The notes under the pieces are model-generated. The model was not told the origin of the DNA. It searched no databases and saw only the letters and a list, made by a program, of their open reading frames with translations. From Pseudomonas viridiflava (lineage in GTDB: Bacteria > Pseudomonadota > Gammaproteobacteria > Pseudomonadales > Pseudomonadaceae): a stretch of 64,000 bases of DNA. Positions 33,326-41,711 of the stretch are shown one piece after another; positions within the stretch are counted from its first letter, which is position 1; each line of letters starts with the position of its first letter. The stretch is from positions 1 to 64,000 of the forward strand of contig NZ_UTBZ01000168.1 in NCBI RefSeq assembly GCF_900580865.1, read 5' to 3'. The translations under genes and the position numbers were made by a program.

Positions 33326-35193
33326 CAGTGCGGCCCTCCGGGTCTGCCACGGGAAATTTTCTCGGCGGTCATCTGCTGGTTGGTCAGTGGTGTGCTGCTG
33401 ATTTCCCACCAGCTCTCGATGGCTTCGTCATTGCTGGCTTGCACCGACGGTATGCCGAAGCGGTTCCACCACACGGTCGAGGTGCCCGGGGGATAGTAGT
33501 TGGGAATCCAGTAGTAATTCCATTGCAGCACTCGGTCCAGGGCATGGGCGAAATGCAGCATGTCGGACTGGGTGGATGCGCGGATCAGTCCATTGATCAA
33601 CGTATCCACCGCCGGGTTTTTCAACACCATGTAGTTGTTCGCGCCCGGGTCGTTAGCCGATTCGGAGGCAAAGTAATTGAGCAACTCGCCCCCCGGCGAA
33701 GTACTGACCGGGTAGCCGGTGACGATCATGTCGTAGTCGCGGCTCATCAGGCGATTGACGTATTGCGAGGAGTCGATACGGCGAATGTTCAGGTCGATGC
33801 CGATCTGTTTCAGCGTGCGCTTGTACGGTAGCAGCAACCGATCCATACCGTTCTGGCTGACGAGGAAGGTGAAACTCAGCGGCTCGCCCTGGGCATTTAC
33901 CAATTGATCGCCATCCGGTTTCCAGCCGGCCTGCTCGAGCAGTTCAAGGGCTTGCAACTGTTTGTCACGGATCACGCCGCTACCATCGGTTTTCGGGGCT
34001 TCGAAGACTTTGCTGAAAACCTCTTGCGGAACCTGGCCACGCAGCGGTTCAAGGATTTTCAGCTCTTGCGCATCGGGCAGTTCGCTTGCCGCCAGTTGCG
34101 TGTTGGAAAAGTAGCTCTGCTGGCGGATATACATACCGCGCATCATTTGCCGGTTGCTCCACTCGAAATCCCAGAGCATCGCCAGGGCCTGGCGCACACG
34201 GCGATCGGCGAACATCGGTTTCTGCAGGTTGAATACGAAACCCTGGGCCGACTGCGGCGCCTCGGTGGCCAAGTGTGCTTTTTGCAGACGCCCGTCGCTC
34301 AGTGCGGGGCTGTCATAGCCGATCGAATAGCCAGTTGCCGAGAACTCTCGGTTGTAATCATAGGCACCACCGCGCAGCACTTGCCGGGCGACGTCGGTAT
34401 CACCGAAGTACTCGATGCTGAAATGATCGAAATTGTAGAGGCCGCGACTGACCGGCAGATCCTTGCCCCACCAGTCGGCGTTGCGTTCAAAGGTGATGCT
34501 GCGCCCTGAATCGACTTTGCCGACTCGATAGGGGCCGCTGCCCAGGGGTGCTTCGTAACCGCCACCACCAGCGAAGTCGCGGCTCTTCCACCAATGCTCG
34601 GGGAATACCGGCAGGGTCGCGACGTCCAGTGGCAGGGTGCGGTTCTCATTGCTCTTGAAGTCGAAACGCACGATCAGCGGTGCTTCGACTTCGACGCCTT
34701 TGACGTCAGCAAACTGGGTGCGATAACGCAGGCTGCCCTGGGTCATCAATAAATCGTAGGTGTAACGCACGTCTTCAGCGGTGATCGCTTTGCCGTCGGC
34801 GAAACGTGCCTTGGGATTGATGAAGAACCGCAGCGACAGACCATCGTCCGAGCGCTCCATCTTTTGCGCGACCAGACCATAGACGGTGTAAGGCTCGTCC
34901 AGCGAGCGCTGGGCCAGCGGCGAATAGAGCAGGCCATCGATCTGTGTGACGCCGATGCCTTTGTCTATATAGGGAAGGACATGGTCGAAATGGCCGATCT
35001 CGATGGCCGAGCGGCGCATGGTCCCACCCTTGGGGGCTTGCAGGTTGGTGTAGTCGAAATGACTGAAGCCGGGAGGATATTTGGCGGGTTCGCCATAAAC
35101 GGTCAACGCGTGTTGCGGTGCAGCGTTTGCGCCAGTGACGCCCGTCAGCAGGGCGAGGGCGGTGAGCATCAATGTGGGGAAAACCAGTCGCAT
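33325..35193 (-). CDS. yejA: YejA, periplasmic oligopeptide-binding protein
   Basis: This 622-residue family 5 solute-binding protein has a signal peptide (about 25 residues, cleaved near GANA-AP), then ALTVYGEPAKYPPGFSHFDYTN and a long two-lobed domain with FEWSNRQMMRGMYIRQQSYFSNTQLAAS, a YejA signature. It heads the yejABEF operon. ATG 35193 gives the signal peptide; the longer frame to 35289 is not used. Confidence 0.92.
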   Translation of the reverse strand: MRLVFPTLMLTALALLTGVTGANAAPQHALTVYGEPAKYPPGFSHFDYTNLQAPKGGTMRRSAIEIGHFDHVLPYIDKGIGVTQIDGLLYSPLAQRSLDEPYTVYGLVAQKMERSDDGLSLRFFINPKARFADGKAITAEDVRYTYDLLMTQGSLRYRTQFADVKGVEVEAPLIVRFDFKSNENRTLPLDVATLPVFPEHWWKSRDFAGGGGYEAPLGSGPYRVGKVDSGRSITFERNADWWGKDLPVSRGLYNFDHFSIEYFGDTDVARQVLRGGAYDYNREFSATGYSIGYDSPALSDGRLQKAHLATEAPQSAQGFVFNLQKPMFADRRVRQALAMLWDFEWSNRQMMRGMYIRQQSYFSNTQLAASELPDAQELKILEPLRGQVPQEVFSKVFEAPKTDGSGVIRDKQLQALELLEQAGWKPDGDQLVNAQGEPLSFTFLVSQNGMDRLLLPYKRTLKQIGIDLNIRRIDSSQYVNRLMSRDYDMIVTGYPVSTSPGGELLNYFASESANDPGANNYMVLKNPAVDTLINGLIRASTQSDMLHFAHALDRVLQWNYYWIPNYYPPGTSTVWWNRFGIPSVQASNDEAIESWWEISSTPLTNQQMTAEKISRGRPGGPH

Positions 35194-35326
35194 TGTCAGC
35201 CTTGGAACCGGGAAATCGATATGCGCAAGTTGTACGCGAGAGGCGCGCCAGTCGCCAGCCGTATATGTAACTGAAACACAACGGCCCACCAGAAGGCGGG
35301 CCGTTGGCGAGCAATCAGGCGATGGA

Positions 35327-35608
35327 TCAGTCCTGACGGCTGGTGACTTCGAGCAAGTGATAACCGAACTGAGTCTTCACCGGACCTTGCACGACATTGA
35401 TTGGCGCGCTGAAGACCACGGTGTCGAATTCCTTGACCATCTGGCCAGGACCGAACGAACCCAGATCACCGCCCTGACGGCTGGACGGGCAGGTGGAGTT
35501 GGCCTTGGCGACTTCGGCGAAATCGGCGCCGCCTTCGATCTGGGCCTTCAGTTCGTTGCACTTGTCTTCGCTGGCAACAAGGATGTGGCGGGCAGTGGCT
35601 TTAGCCAT
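35327..35608 (-). CDS. ppiC: Parvulin-type peptidyl-prolyl isomerase PpiC
   Basis: This 93-residue single-domain parvulin has ATARHILVAS, NSTCPSSRQGGDLGSFGPGQMV and GPVKTQFGYHLLEV. It is cytoplasmic and is a paralogue of the protein at 15562-15837. The start MAKATARH at 35608 follows GGAGAG. It lies upstream of yejA on the same strand but probably has its own promoter. Confidence 0.92.
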   Translation of the reverse strand: MAKATARHILVASEDKCNELKAQIEGGADFAEVAKANSTCPSSRQGGDLGSFGPGQMVKEFDTVVFSAPINVVQGPVKTQFGYHLLEVTSRQD

Positions 35609-35705
35609 GGGGAAACTCTCCAATCTATTTCAGTAAAGTGTGGAGCCTACCGGATTCAGTGGGCGAATTCTCGGCAAAGTTCCGTTCGGTTGTCCGCGAC
35701 CTCGC

Positions 35706-36575
35706 TCAGAGATTCGCGGCCCGCAGACGTGCGGCATGTTCAACGTACAGTTCAATCGGATCGGGCAGGGTACTGAAGGGGCTGGCCGAACGGCGCAGGC
35801 TGTTCAAGTGGTCCAGCGGATAGTCGGAGCGGATCACCTGCCCCAGGTGGGAGCTGAAACGGCCGACGAAACCATCATTCTGCTCGGTCTCGGTCATGAA
35901 GTATTGCGACAGCGCATGGCATACGTTTCGGCTCGGATCGAGTGTCGACGGACTGTCGACGGGCAGGACGCCGCTCCAGGAGTAATAGCGCACACCGTTG
36001 ACCTGTTCCGCGCCGTGCCCGCCCCAGGTTTCGGGTAATCCTTGCGGAAACTTGTCGTTGAAATCACCCACGCCTTCGGTCGTCAGAGCATTGAGTGCCG
36101 CCAGCGCGTTCTGCGGCAACTTCGCACTGCCACTGAGCAACGAAAGAAAATTGCCAAACAGTGTCGCCACATTCTGGGCGACCGCCTCCGGCAGTCGCCC
36201 AGGCACCAGTGCCTTGCGCAGAAAATCGGCCAGCTCCGAACCGTGGTTCGGACCGCTGACGGAAGTCACCGAGGCTACGGCGTGTGGCGCAAGCGCCGCA
36301 GCGTATCGGGCAGCCAATGCGCCCTGGCTGTGTCCGATGAGGTTGACTTTGTCGGCACCTGTGCCTCGCAGAACACGATCAATCTGTGCAAGCAGTTGCT
36401 CACCCCTTGTTTCGTTTTTATGAGTAGCTGAAAGGTGGGGAACAAACACTCGACTGCCAGCCGTTTTCAGAGCGTCCTTTACGTCATGGAACAGCTCGAA
36501 ATGACCGATGCGTTCGAATCCGAACAGGCCGTGTACCAACAGGACGGGATAGCGAGTTGAAGCATTCCGTTGCAT
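35706..36575 (-). CDS. Triacylglycerol lipase of bacterial family I without signal peptide
   Basis: This 289-residue alpha/beta hydrolase matches the P. aeruginosa LipA family. It has the oxyanion region YPVLLVHGLFGF, the nucleophile elbow GHSQG, the catalytic Asp in NDGFVG and the catalytic His in SSHLG. It has no signal peptide. The two cysteines that form the disulfide in P. aeruginosa LipA are absent (TWGGHG and GRFSSHLG instead). Both features mark the Proteus-like branch of family I. Its target could be an intracellular ester or it may leave the cell by another route. Confidence 0.88.
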   Translation of the reverse strand: MQRNASTRYPVLLVHGLFGFERIGHFELFHDVKDALKTAGSRVFVPHLSATHKNETRGEQLLAQIDRVLRGTGADKVNLIGHSQGALAARYAAALAPHAVASVTSVSGPNHGSELADFLRKALVPGRLPEAVAQNVATLFGNFLSLLSGSAKLPQNALAALNALTTEGVGDFNDKFPQGLPETWGGHGAEQVNGVRYYSWSGVLPVDSPSTLDPSRNVCHALSQYFMTETEQNDGFVGRFSSHLGQVIRSDYPLDHLNSLRRSASPFSTLPDPIELYVEHAARLRAANL

Positions 36576-36864
36576 GTTCTTACCTTTTTCACAGAAGTTC
36601 ATCGGGGAATCCGGAGGCCACTCTAAAACACTCATCCCGTTGAAGAAGTAAGAAGAGGCTTCTCTTGGCCGTTGAATCTGGACTAGTGGCTGTAAGAAAT
36701 TTCAGATACTTGTGAGATCCGAATCGGAAGTTGCCGCCATCTTTCGCTTGGTTGAGGAGGATTTTGTGCAGTTTGCCTACCGGGTTAGAGGCGTTTGCCA
36801 GGGGTGTGCGGCGGATTGGGCTGACATCGAAAATGCGCAGGATCACGTTCAATGTTGGCTGTCG

Positions 36865-36891
36865 ACGCCGTCCATGAACGCGGCGTTTTTT
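36865..36891 (+). terminator. Terminator-like hairpin just before the triple-repeat gene
   Basis: ACGCCG (36865-36870) pairs with CGGCGT (36881-36886) and is followed by six T, ending 20 bases before ATG 36911. No gene precedes it on this strand. It could end a short leader or small RNA from 36576-36864. No coding gene is recognised in that stretch. Confidence 0.4.
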
Positions 36892-36910
36892 CCAAGGAAT
36901 GGAGCCTCTA

Positions 36911-37990
36911 ATGCATACGCACGAAGTCGAGTTTTGCTACCGGATGCACCACCCCGTCAGTCCCTGTGTGTCGAACGAATTGCTGCCAGCGGCAACCCTC
37001 GATTCTCTGGAGGGGAGCACGCTTGATCCTTCGCTGGGCAAGATCGTTGTCCGTATCGCCCCTTATACAAACATGGCCTGCGGCGATCAGTTGTTGCTGA
37101 GTTGGGAAGGTCTCGATATCGAGGGATTCGCTTATCAGCATGAAGTGGTTCGCTATGTCAGCGAAGCCCAGGTCGGCAAGGATGTCGTATTCGTTATCAA
37201 AGGCATGCATATCGCGGCGCTGGATGGTGGTTCGCTGGAGGTTTATTGGAAAATGCTCAGTGCGGGTTCTTCCGCCCCTGCGTTTTCTGCACGCTTGCAA
37301 TTGTCTGTGGGTGATACACGGCCACAGTTGCTTGCCCCGATTGTCGAGGGGGCGATCGGAGGGACACTGGATCCGGAACGAGTAAAGGAAGGCACGTTGA
37401 TCGTGCTCCAGCCCTATGCCCGAATGGCTGCTGGAGACCGGATCTCGTTGATGTGGGGCGCAAATGAGTTGCCTGCCACGTTCAGCGACATACTGAAGGT
37501 CGAAGACTTTGCCGTCGCCGACGTCCTGTCATTCTGGATTGACGGGGCGCACATTGCGGCGCATCTCGGTGGCGAGGTGATAGTGCGCTATAGAGTGGAA
37601 CACGCCGGGGGAGCGGTTCGTGAATCCGAATCCACCAGAATTGTCGTCACTCCGTTCTTTCGTGGTGAGCTGGACGCTCCCGATGTCCTGGAAGCTGAAG
37701 ATGGCGTGTTGTTGAACGATGATTCGATCGATGGCGTCACCATTGTGATTGGTAATGCCCAGACGCAGGAAGGGGAGTTGGTGTACCTCAAGTGTGACGG
37801 GGATCTTTTCAATCACCGGGATGACCGCGAGATCACTCGGGAGACCGCAGGAAAACCGCTGATCTTTATCGTTCCGCACCGGTTCTGGCGTGAGCACCAT
37901 GGCACGACTGTGCGAGTGGCCTACACGGTTGAACGTCTTGACGATGTCAGTCAGGAATCGGCGGTGACTCAGGTGCGAGTGGAGGCCTAA
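36911..37990 (+). CDS. Protein with three beta-rich tandem repeats, unknown function
   Basis: This 359-residue protein is built from three repeats of about 105-110 residues. Each has a GxLDP or LNDDS start, a (V/I)VxxxPYxxM(A)xGD-type strand pair and a final VxYxVE. The first two are most alike (IAPYTNMACGDQLLLSW and LQPYARMAAGDRISLMW), and the third is more divergent. The pattern suggests Ig-like domains as in surface or effector proteins of Pseudomonas. No signal peptide or membrane segment is present. GGAG precedes ATG 36911 by 6 bases. I do not know a function. Confidence 0.6.
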   Translation: MHTHEVEFCYRMHHPVSPCVSNELLPAATLDSLEGSTLDPSLGKIVVRIAPYTNMACGDQLLLSWEGLDIEGFAYQHEVVRYVSEAQVGKDVVFVIKGMHIAALDGGSLEVYWKMLSAGSSAPAFSARLQLSVGDTRPQLLAPIVEGAIGGTLDPERVKEGTLIVLQPYARMAAGDRISLMWGANELPATFSDILKVEDFAVADVLSFWIDGAHIAAHLGGEVIVRYRVEHAGGAVRESESTRIVVTPFFRGELDAPDVLEAEDGVLLNDDSIDGVTIVIGNAQTQEGELVYLKCDGDLFNHRDDREITRETAGKPLIFIVPHRFWREHHGTTVRVAYTVERLDDVSQESAVTQVRVEA

Positions 37991-38002
37991 CGGTAATGTG
38001 CT

Positions 38003-38036
38003 CAGCCCTCCGGTTTGCAATAAAACCGGAGGGCTG
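38003..38036. terminator. Intergenic hairpin between convergent genes
   Basis: CAGCCCTCCGGTTT pairs with AAACCGGAGGGCTG over 14 bases with a 6-base loop, between the triple-repeat gene and the DAHP synthase gene. It probably ends transcripts from both sides, though T-runs are weak. Confidence 0.6.
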
Positions 38037-38045
38037 GGTTGGCAA

Positions 38046-39122
38046 TCAGCCTCTGGCGTGTGCGGCGAGGCGTTGGGAGGCGTCTAGCAGCATGCGCTCC
38101 GTTGCGCTGAAGCCGAGGCAGCCATCGGTAATCGACACCCCGTAATGCAAGGAGCCGCTCAGCGGCTGGCAACCTTCAAACAGATGAGACTCAATCATCA
38201 TGCCGATCAGTGCTCGATCACCTTGCAAACGCTGCTCAAGCACTTCGTTGAAAACGCCAGGTTGACGCAATGGGTCCTTGCCGCTGTTGGCGTGGCTGCA
38301 ATCGACCATTATCCGGCTCGGAATTTTCAAGCGAGCCAGGTCGGCGTGGATTTTGCCTACGCTCTCGCGATCGTGATTCGGACCTTTATGGCCACCGCGC
38401 AGTACCAGATGAGTATCGGGGTTGCCTGGCGTTTGAATGATGGCCGGATGCCCTTGGCTGTCTACGCCGAAATGCCGGTGCGGATGGGCTGCCGAACGCA
38501 TGGCGTCAACCGCAATGGCTGCACCGCCGTCAGTGCCGTTCTTGAAGCCTACCGGCATGCTCAAACCACTGGCCATTTCCCGGTGGATCTGCGACTCAGT
38601 GGTACGGGCGCCAATGGCCACCCAGCTAAGCAGGTCATCGAAGTAGCCTGCAGCCATGGGTTGCAACAGCTCAGTTGCCACTGGCAAACCGAGGCGGATC
38701 ATTTCCAGCATCAGCTCGCGCGACAGAGTCAGGCCGCCAGCCATGTCATCACTGCCATCCAGATGCGGGTCGTAGGCCAGACCTTTCCAGCCGACCGTCG
38801 TACGCGGTTTTTCGACATAGGCGCGCATCACCAAGAGCATTTCGCCGCTGACTTCTTCAGCCAGTCGAGCGAGTTTGCCGGCGTACTCGAGTGCCGATTG
38901 TGGGTCGTGGATGGAGCAGGGTCCGACGATGACCAGTAGGCGCTGGTCCTGACCATTGAGAATGTTTCGAACCGCCTGACGTTGGGCGGCGACTTGCAGG
39001 TTTAAGGCATTGCTCAGGGGCAATTGCTGTTTGAGTTGCAACGAGCTGGGCAGACGCAGGGTCAATGCTTCGTTGGCAGAGTTCAGCGTGGACAGTGGCA
39101 GAGCAGAAACGGACGAGTTCAT
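38046..39122 (-). CDS. 3-deoxy-7-phosphoheptulonate (DAHP) synthase, class I
   Basis: This 358-residue enzyme condenses phosphoenolpyruvate and erythrose 4-phosphate, the first step of aromatic amino acid synthesis. It has LLVIVGPCSIHDPQSALEYA, EKPRTTVGWKG, GARTTESQIHREMASGLSMP, VGFKNGTDG and a C-terminal SITDGCLGF, all typical of AroF/AroG/AroH-type enzymes. It is one of the usual paralogues; which amino acid inhibits it cannot be read safely. The upstream region has two short aromatic-rich ORFs and a terminator, so attenuation control is likely. AGGAAG precedes the start. Confidence 0.93.
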   Translation of the reverse strand: MNSSVSALPLSTLNSANEALTLRLPSSLQLKQQLPLSNALNLQVAAQRQAVRNILNGQDQRLLVIVGPCSIHDPQSALEYAGKLARLAEEVSGEMLLVMRAYVEKPRTTVGWKGLAYDPHLDGSDDMAGGLTLSRELMLEMIRLGLPVATELLQPMAAGYFDDLLSWVAIGARTTESQIHREMASGLSMPVGFKNGTDGGAAIAVDAMRSAAHPHRHFGVDSQGHPAIIQTPGNPDTHLVLRGGHKGPNHDRESVGKIHADLARLKIPSRIMVDCSHANSGKDPLRQPGVFNEVLEQRLQGDRALIGMMIESHLFEGCQPLSGSLHYGVSITDGCLGFSATERMLLDASQRLAAHARG

Positions 39123-39169
39123 ATTCGGTCTTCCTGGGCTGGCGGCGGGTTCGTCCCGCGCGCTCGGCC

Positions 39170-39322
39170 CTATTGGGGTGTTCGACAGTTGGCCGTATTG
39201 GCTATATGTGTGTGTTTGCCACCTGTAGGTGACCGATCGGAGGCGGCAGGCTGTCCCGAACGGAAGCTGGTAAATCGCCAGGCGCTAAAGCTGTCGTAAC
39301 GGTAATAAGTGGCGTAGTTCAT
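39170..39322 (-). CDS. Second aromatic-rich leader peptide of the DAHP synthase mRNA
   Basis: This 50-codon ORF starts 49 bases after the terminator T-run and ends 47 bases before the DAHP synthase start. Its first 17 residues include four Tyr, two Phe and one Trp (MNYATYYRYDSFSAWRF). GAGGA lies 9 bases before the ATG. No mature protein function is suggested. It probably couples ribosome progress on aromatic codons to downstream expression. Confidence 0.6.
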   Translation of the reverse strand: MNYATYYRYDSFSAWRFTSFRSGQPAASDRSPTGGKHTHIANTANCRTPQ

Positions 39323-39371
39323 TTCGTGAATCCTCAAAGTGTCTGGTGTGTTGCTGAAAAAGTTCGGGGCT

Positions 39372-39411
39372 GAAAAAACAAAACCCCCGGTCGGGAGGCC
39401 GACCGGGGGTT
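39372..39411 (-). terminator. Attenuator: intrinsic terminator in the DAHP synthase leader
   Basis: On the minus strand AACCCCCGGTCGG and its complement form a 13-bp stem (39382-39394 with 39399-39411), followed by the tract TTTTGTTTTTT. It is a strong rho-independent terminator placed between the two leader ORFs and about 250 bases before the structural gene. Only readthrough can express the gene from an upstream promoter. Confidence 0.9.
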
Positions 39412-39458
39412 GAGAAATCTCTGGTAGGCGACCCGTTGTCATGGGCGCCGTTTGGGTA

Positions 39459-39587
39459 TCAGGCGCGCCAGTGGCTAAACCAATACCCAAAATAAAAGCT
39501 GACCGGAGCGCAAACGTCATTCACCCGGGCAGCCGCAACCGAGCGCAGGGCGCTGGCGGTACGAAGCTGTGAAAGGGTGCTGAACAT
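39459..39587 (-). CDS. Attenuation leader peptide with an aromatic codon run
   Basis: This 42-residue ORF has GGAGA 7 bases before its ATG. It ends in the stretch SFYFGYWFSHWRA, with seven aromatic codons in ten (39468-39497). An inverted repeat, TTTGGGTAT within the codon run and ATACCCAAA at the stop codon (39451-39459 and 39483-39491 in plus coordinates), can pair into a hairpin that a stalled ribosome would disrupt. The terminator follows 48 bases after the stop. This is the layout of a Phe/Tyr/Trp attenuator. Confidence 0.75.
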   Translation of the reverse strand: MFSTLSQLRTASALRSVAAARVNDVCAPVSFYFGYWFSHWRA

Positions 39588-39738
39588 GGTCTGTCTCCGA
39601 TGAATGGGCCGAGCTTACTAGAGGCCGATGTGGCTCAGCAATCAGAAATTGCTATCGCGTTATCAACAAAATGCCTATTGCCTGATTCGGGCAAGAGTGG
39701 TGACACTCAGCGTTTTGCTTGATTGCCAAGGATGAACC

Positions 39739-40500
39739 GTGTCGACACTGACCATTGCCGCAGCCCAAAGCCTCTCCCTTGCCGGGGATCTTTCCGGGAA
39801 CATTGCCCGACATGGCCGCTTCATTGAGGCGGCCGCGGAGCAGGGCGTCGAGTTGCTGATTTTTCCCGAGTTGTCGCTGACTGGCTATGAAGGACAGGAC
39901 GCGGCGGCATTGGCGATTGACCCGCAAGATGCGGTGCTGCAACCCCTGAGGGATTTGGCCCGCGAGCATAGGGTGACAGCCGTTGTCGGTATGCCCATTC
40001 GGTCGGAGGGCAGTGCTTTGGCGCTGATCGGCGCTCTGGTTCTGGGCGCTGATGGCTCTCTCGGTATTTACAGCAAGCAGCATTTGCACGCGGGCGAGGA
40101 GCTTGTTTTTGCTTCTGGTTCTGGCGGGCGGACTCTGATCATCGGGGAAGAAGTGGTTGCATTGGCGGTATGTGCCGATTTCTCTCATTCCAGTCATGCC
40201 TTGGCGGCTGCAAGTCAGGGTGCTGGCTTATACGCAGCCGGTGTCTTGATCAGCGAGAAAGGTTACGCAGTCGATACGGCAATACTTCAGGGCTATGCCC
40301 GGCAACACTCGATGGCTGTGCTGATGGCCAATCACGGAGGGCTGACCGGCGGTTGGCAATCCGCCGGGCGCAGTTGCATCTGGTCTGAAGACGGTTCTCT
40401 CATCGTTGCAGCTCCGGGGACGGGCGATCTGCTGGTCGTCGCTCAGCGTAACGAAGGTGTATGGCAGGGACGGGTTGTTCCTGTTGCGCAAGCCCGATGA
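39739..40500 (+). CDS. Carbon-nitrogen hydrolase (nitrilase superfamily)
   Basis: This 253-residue protein has the Glu-Lys-Cys triad in FPELSLTGYEG, IYSKQHLHAGE and ALAVCADFSH. It cleaves an amide or nitrile, substrate unknown. GTG 39739 follows AAGGA by 8 bases. Its stop overlaps the next gene's ATG (ATGA at 40497), so the two are coupled. Confidence 0.88.
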   Translation: MSTLTIAAAQSLSLAGDLSGNIARHGRFIEAAAEQGVELLIFPELSLTGYEGQDAAALAIDPQDAVLQPLRDLAREHRVTAVVGMPIRSEGSALALIGALVLGADGSLGIYSKQHLHAGEELVFASGSGGRTLIIGEEVVALAVCADFSHSSHALAAASQGAGLYAAGVLISEKGYAVDTAILQGYARQHSMAVLMANHGGLTGGWQSAGRSCIWSEDGSLIVAAPGTGDLLVVAQRNEGVWQGRVVPVAQAR

Positions 40501-40940
40501 CCTTCCACTTACGTCTTGCGGCTCCAGAAGACCTGGCATTTGCCCGCGATCTCACCTGTCAGAACATGCTGCGTTACTACATTCACCATGAGCTGTTATG
40601 GCAGGACGAAGCGTTTGACGTAGCGTGGCCGGGGCGACAGAACTGGCTGATATTGTGTGGTGAACTGGCGGTGGGGTTTCTCAGTCTCAGCCGGGATCTG
40701 CGTGCGCTCTACATTCGGGAATTGCAGATTGCTGAAGCGTTTCAGGGGCAGGGCGCTGGTTCCTGGGCGATTGATCAGGTTATCGACATGGTCCATAACG
40801 AAAGGCGCCGGGCTCTGCGCCTTACCGTATTCAAAAATAATCCGGCAAGAAACTTGTACGAAAGAAAAGGACTACAGGTTCAGGGTGCGGACGAGTGTTT
40901 CCTGCGAATGCAGCTTGATATCAGTACACATGTGCGCTGA
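40497..40940 (+). CDS. GNAT-family N-acetyltransferase
   Basis: This 147-residue protein has the acetyl-CoA loop LQIAEAFQGQGAGSWAIDQV (Q/RxxGxG/A) and the C-terminal NNPARNLYERKGLQ typical of the family. The substrate is unknown; its coupling to an amidase-like gene suggests a shared small-molecule pathway. Confidence 0.88.
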   Translation: MTFHLRLAAPEDLAFARDLTCQNMLRYYIHHELLWQDEAFDVAWPGRQNWLILCGELAVGFLSLSRDLRALYIRELQIAEAFQGQGAGSWAIDQVIDMVHNERRRALRLTVFKNNPARNLYERKGLQVQGADECFLRMQLDISTHVR

Positions 40941-41067
40941 AACCCACGGCCGGCAAGCCTTCAATGACGAATTGAAACTTTTTAAATGACGCTTTCCGCT
41001 AGGTCTGCGTGGCACTTTTTGCTAAGGTGTCCGGCATCCCAATATGACCATATCGCGAGGTGTCTGC

Positions 41068-41709
41068 TTGATTAGGGTGCTAGTGGTCGATGACCATGAT
41101 CTCGTTCGTACAGGCATTACACGTATGCTGGCCGATATCGATGGCTTGCAGGTGGTTGGCCAGGCCGAATCCGGGGAAGAGTCCCTGATCAAGGCCCGAG
41201 AGTTGAAGCCCGATGTGGTGCTGATGGACGTCAAGATGCCAGGCATCGGCGGCCTCGAAGCCACGCGCAAACTGTTGCGCAGTCATCCGGATATCAAAGT
41301 GGTCGCGGTTACCGTGTGTGAGGAGGATCCTTTTCCGACACGCTTGCTGCAGGCGGGTGCAGCGGGTTATCTGACCAAGGGCGCGGGTTTGCCGGAAATG
41401 GTTCAGGCGATTCGCCTGGTGTTTGCCGGACAACGCTATATCAGTCCGCAAATTGCCCAGCAATTGGCGATCAAATCCTTTCAACCGTCCAACGATTCTC
41501 CTTTCGATGCCTTGTCCGAACGCGAAATTCAGATCGCGTTGATGATTGTCGGCTGTCAGAAGGTGCAAATCATTTCCGACAAGTTGTGCCTGTCGCCGAA
41601 AACCGTGAACACCTATCGCTACCGTATTTTCGAGAAGCTTTCGATCAGCAGCGATGTCGAGTTGACACTGTTGGCGGTTCGTCACGGCATGGTTGATGCC
41701 AGCCTCTGA
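41068..41709 (+). CDS. gacA: GacA response regulator
   Basis: This 213-residue NarL/FixJ regulator starts IRVLVVDDHDLVRTGITRML, has the phospho-Asp in VVLMDVKMPGIGG, the receiver Lys in YLTKGAG, and a LuxR-type helix-turn-helix (LSEREIQIALMIVGCQKVQIISDKLCLSPKTVNTYRYRIFEKL). It is the partner of GacS and drives RsmY/Z small RNA synthesis for secondary metabolism and biocontrol traits. The start is TTG 41068, as known for gacA of fluorescent pseudomonads; the first ATG upstream (41044) adds eight non-family residues. uvrC follows after 2 bases. Confidence 0.95.
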   Translation: MIRVLVVDDHDLVRTGITRMLADIDGLQVVGQAESGEESLIKARELKPDVVLMDVKMPGIGGLEATRKLLRSHPDIKVVAVTVCEEDPFPTRLLQAGAAGYLTKGAGLPEMVQAIRLVFAGQRYISPQIAQQLAIKSFQPSNDSPFDALSEREIQIALMIVGCQKVQIISDKLCLSPKTVNTYRYRIFEKLSISSDVELTLLAVRHGMVDASL

Positions 41710-41711
41710 CC

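Noticed and set aside
36712..37026. A 104-residue plus-strand ORF before the repeat gene
   Set aside because: It overlaps the repeat gene in another frame, has no ribosome site and crosses the terminator-like hairpin.
39170..39520. A single 116-residue gene upstream of DAHP synthase
   Set aside because: The frame runs through the terminator hairpin and has no ribosome site at its start; the internal ATG 39322 does, so it is read as a leader peptide.
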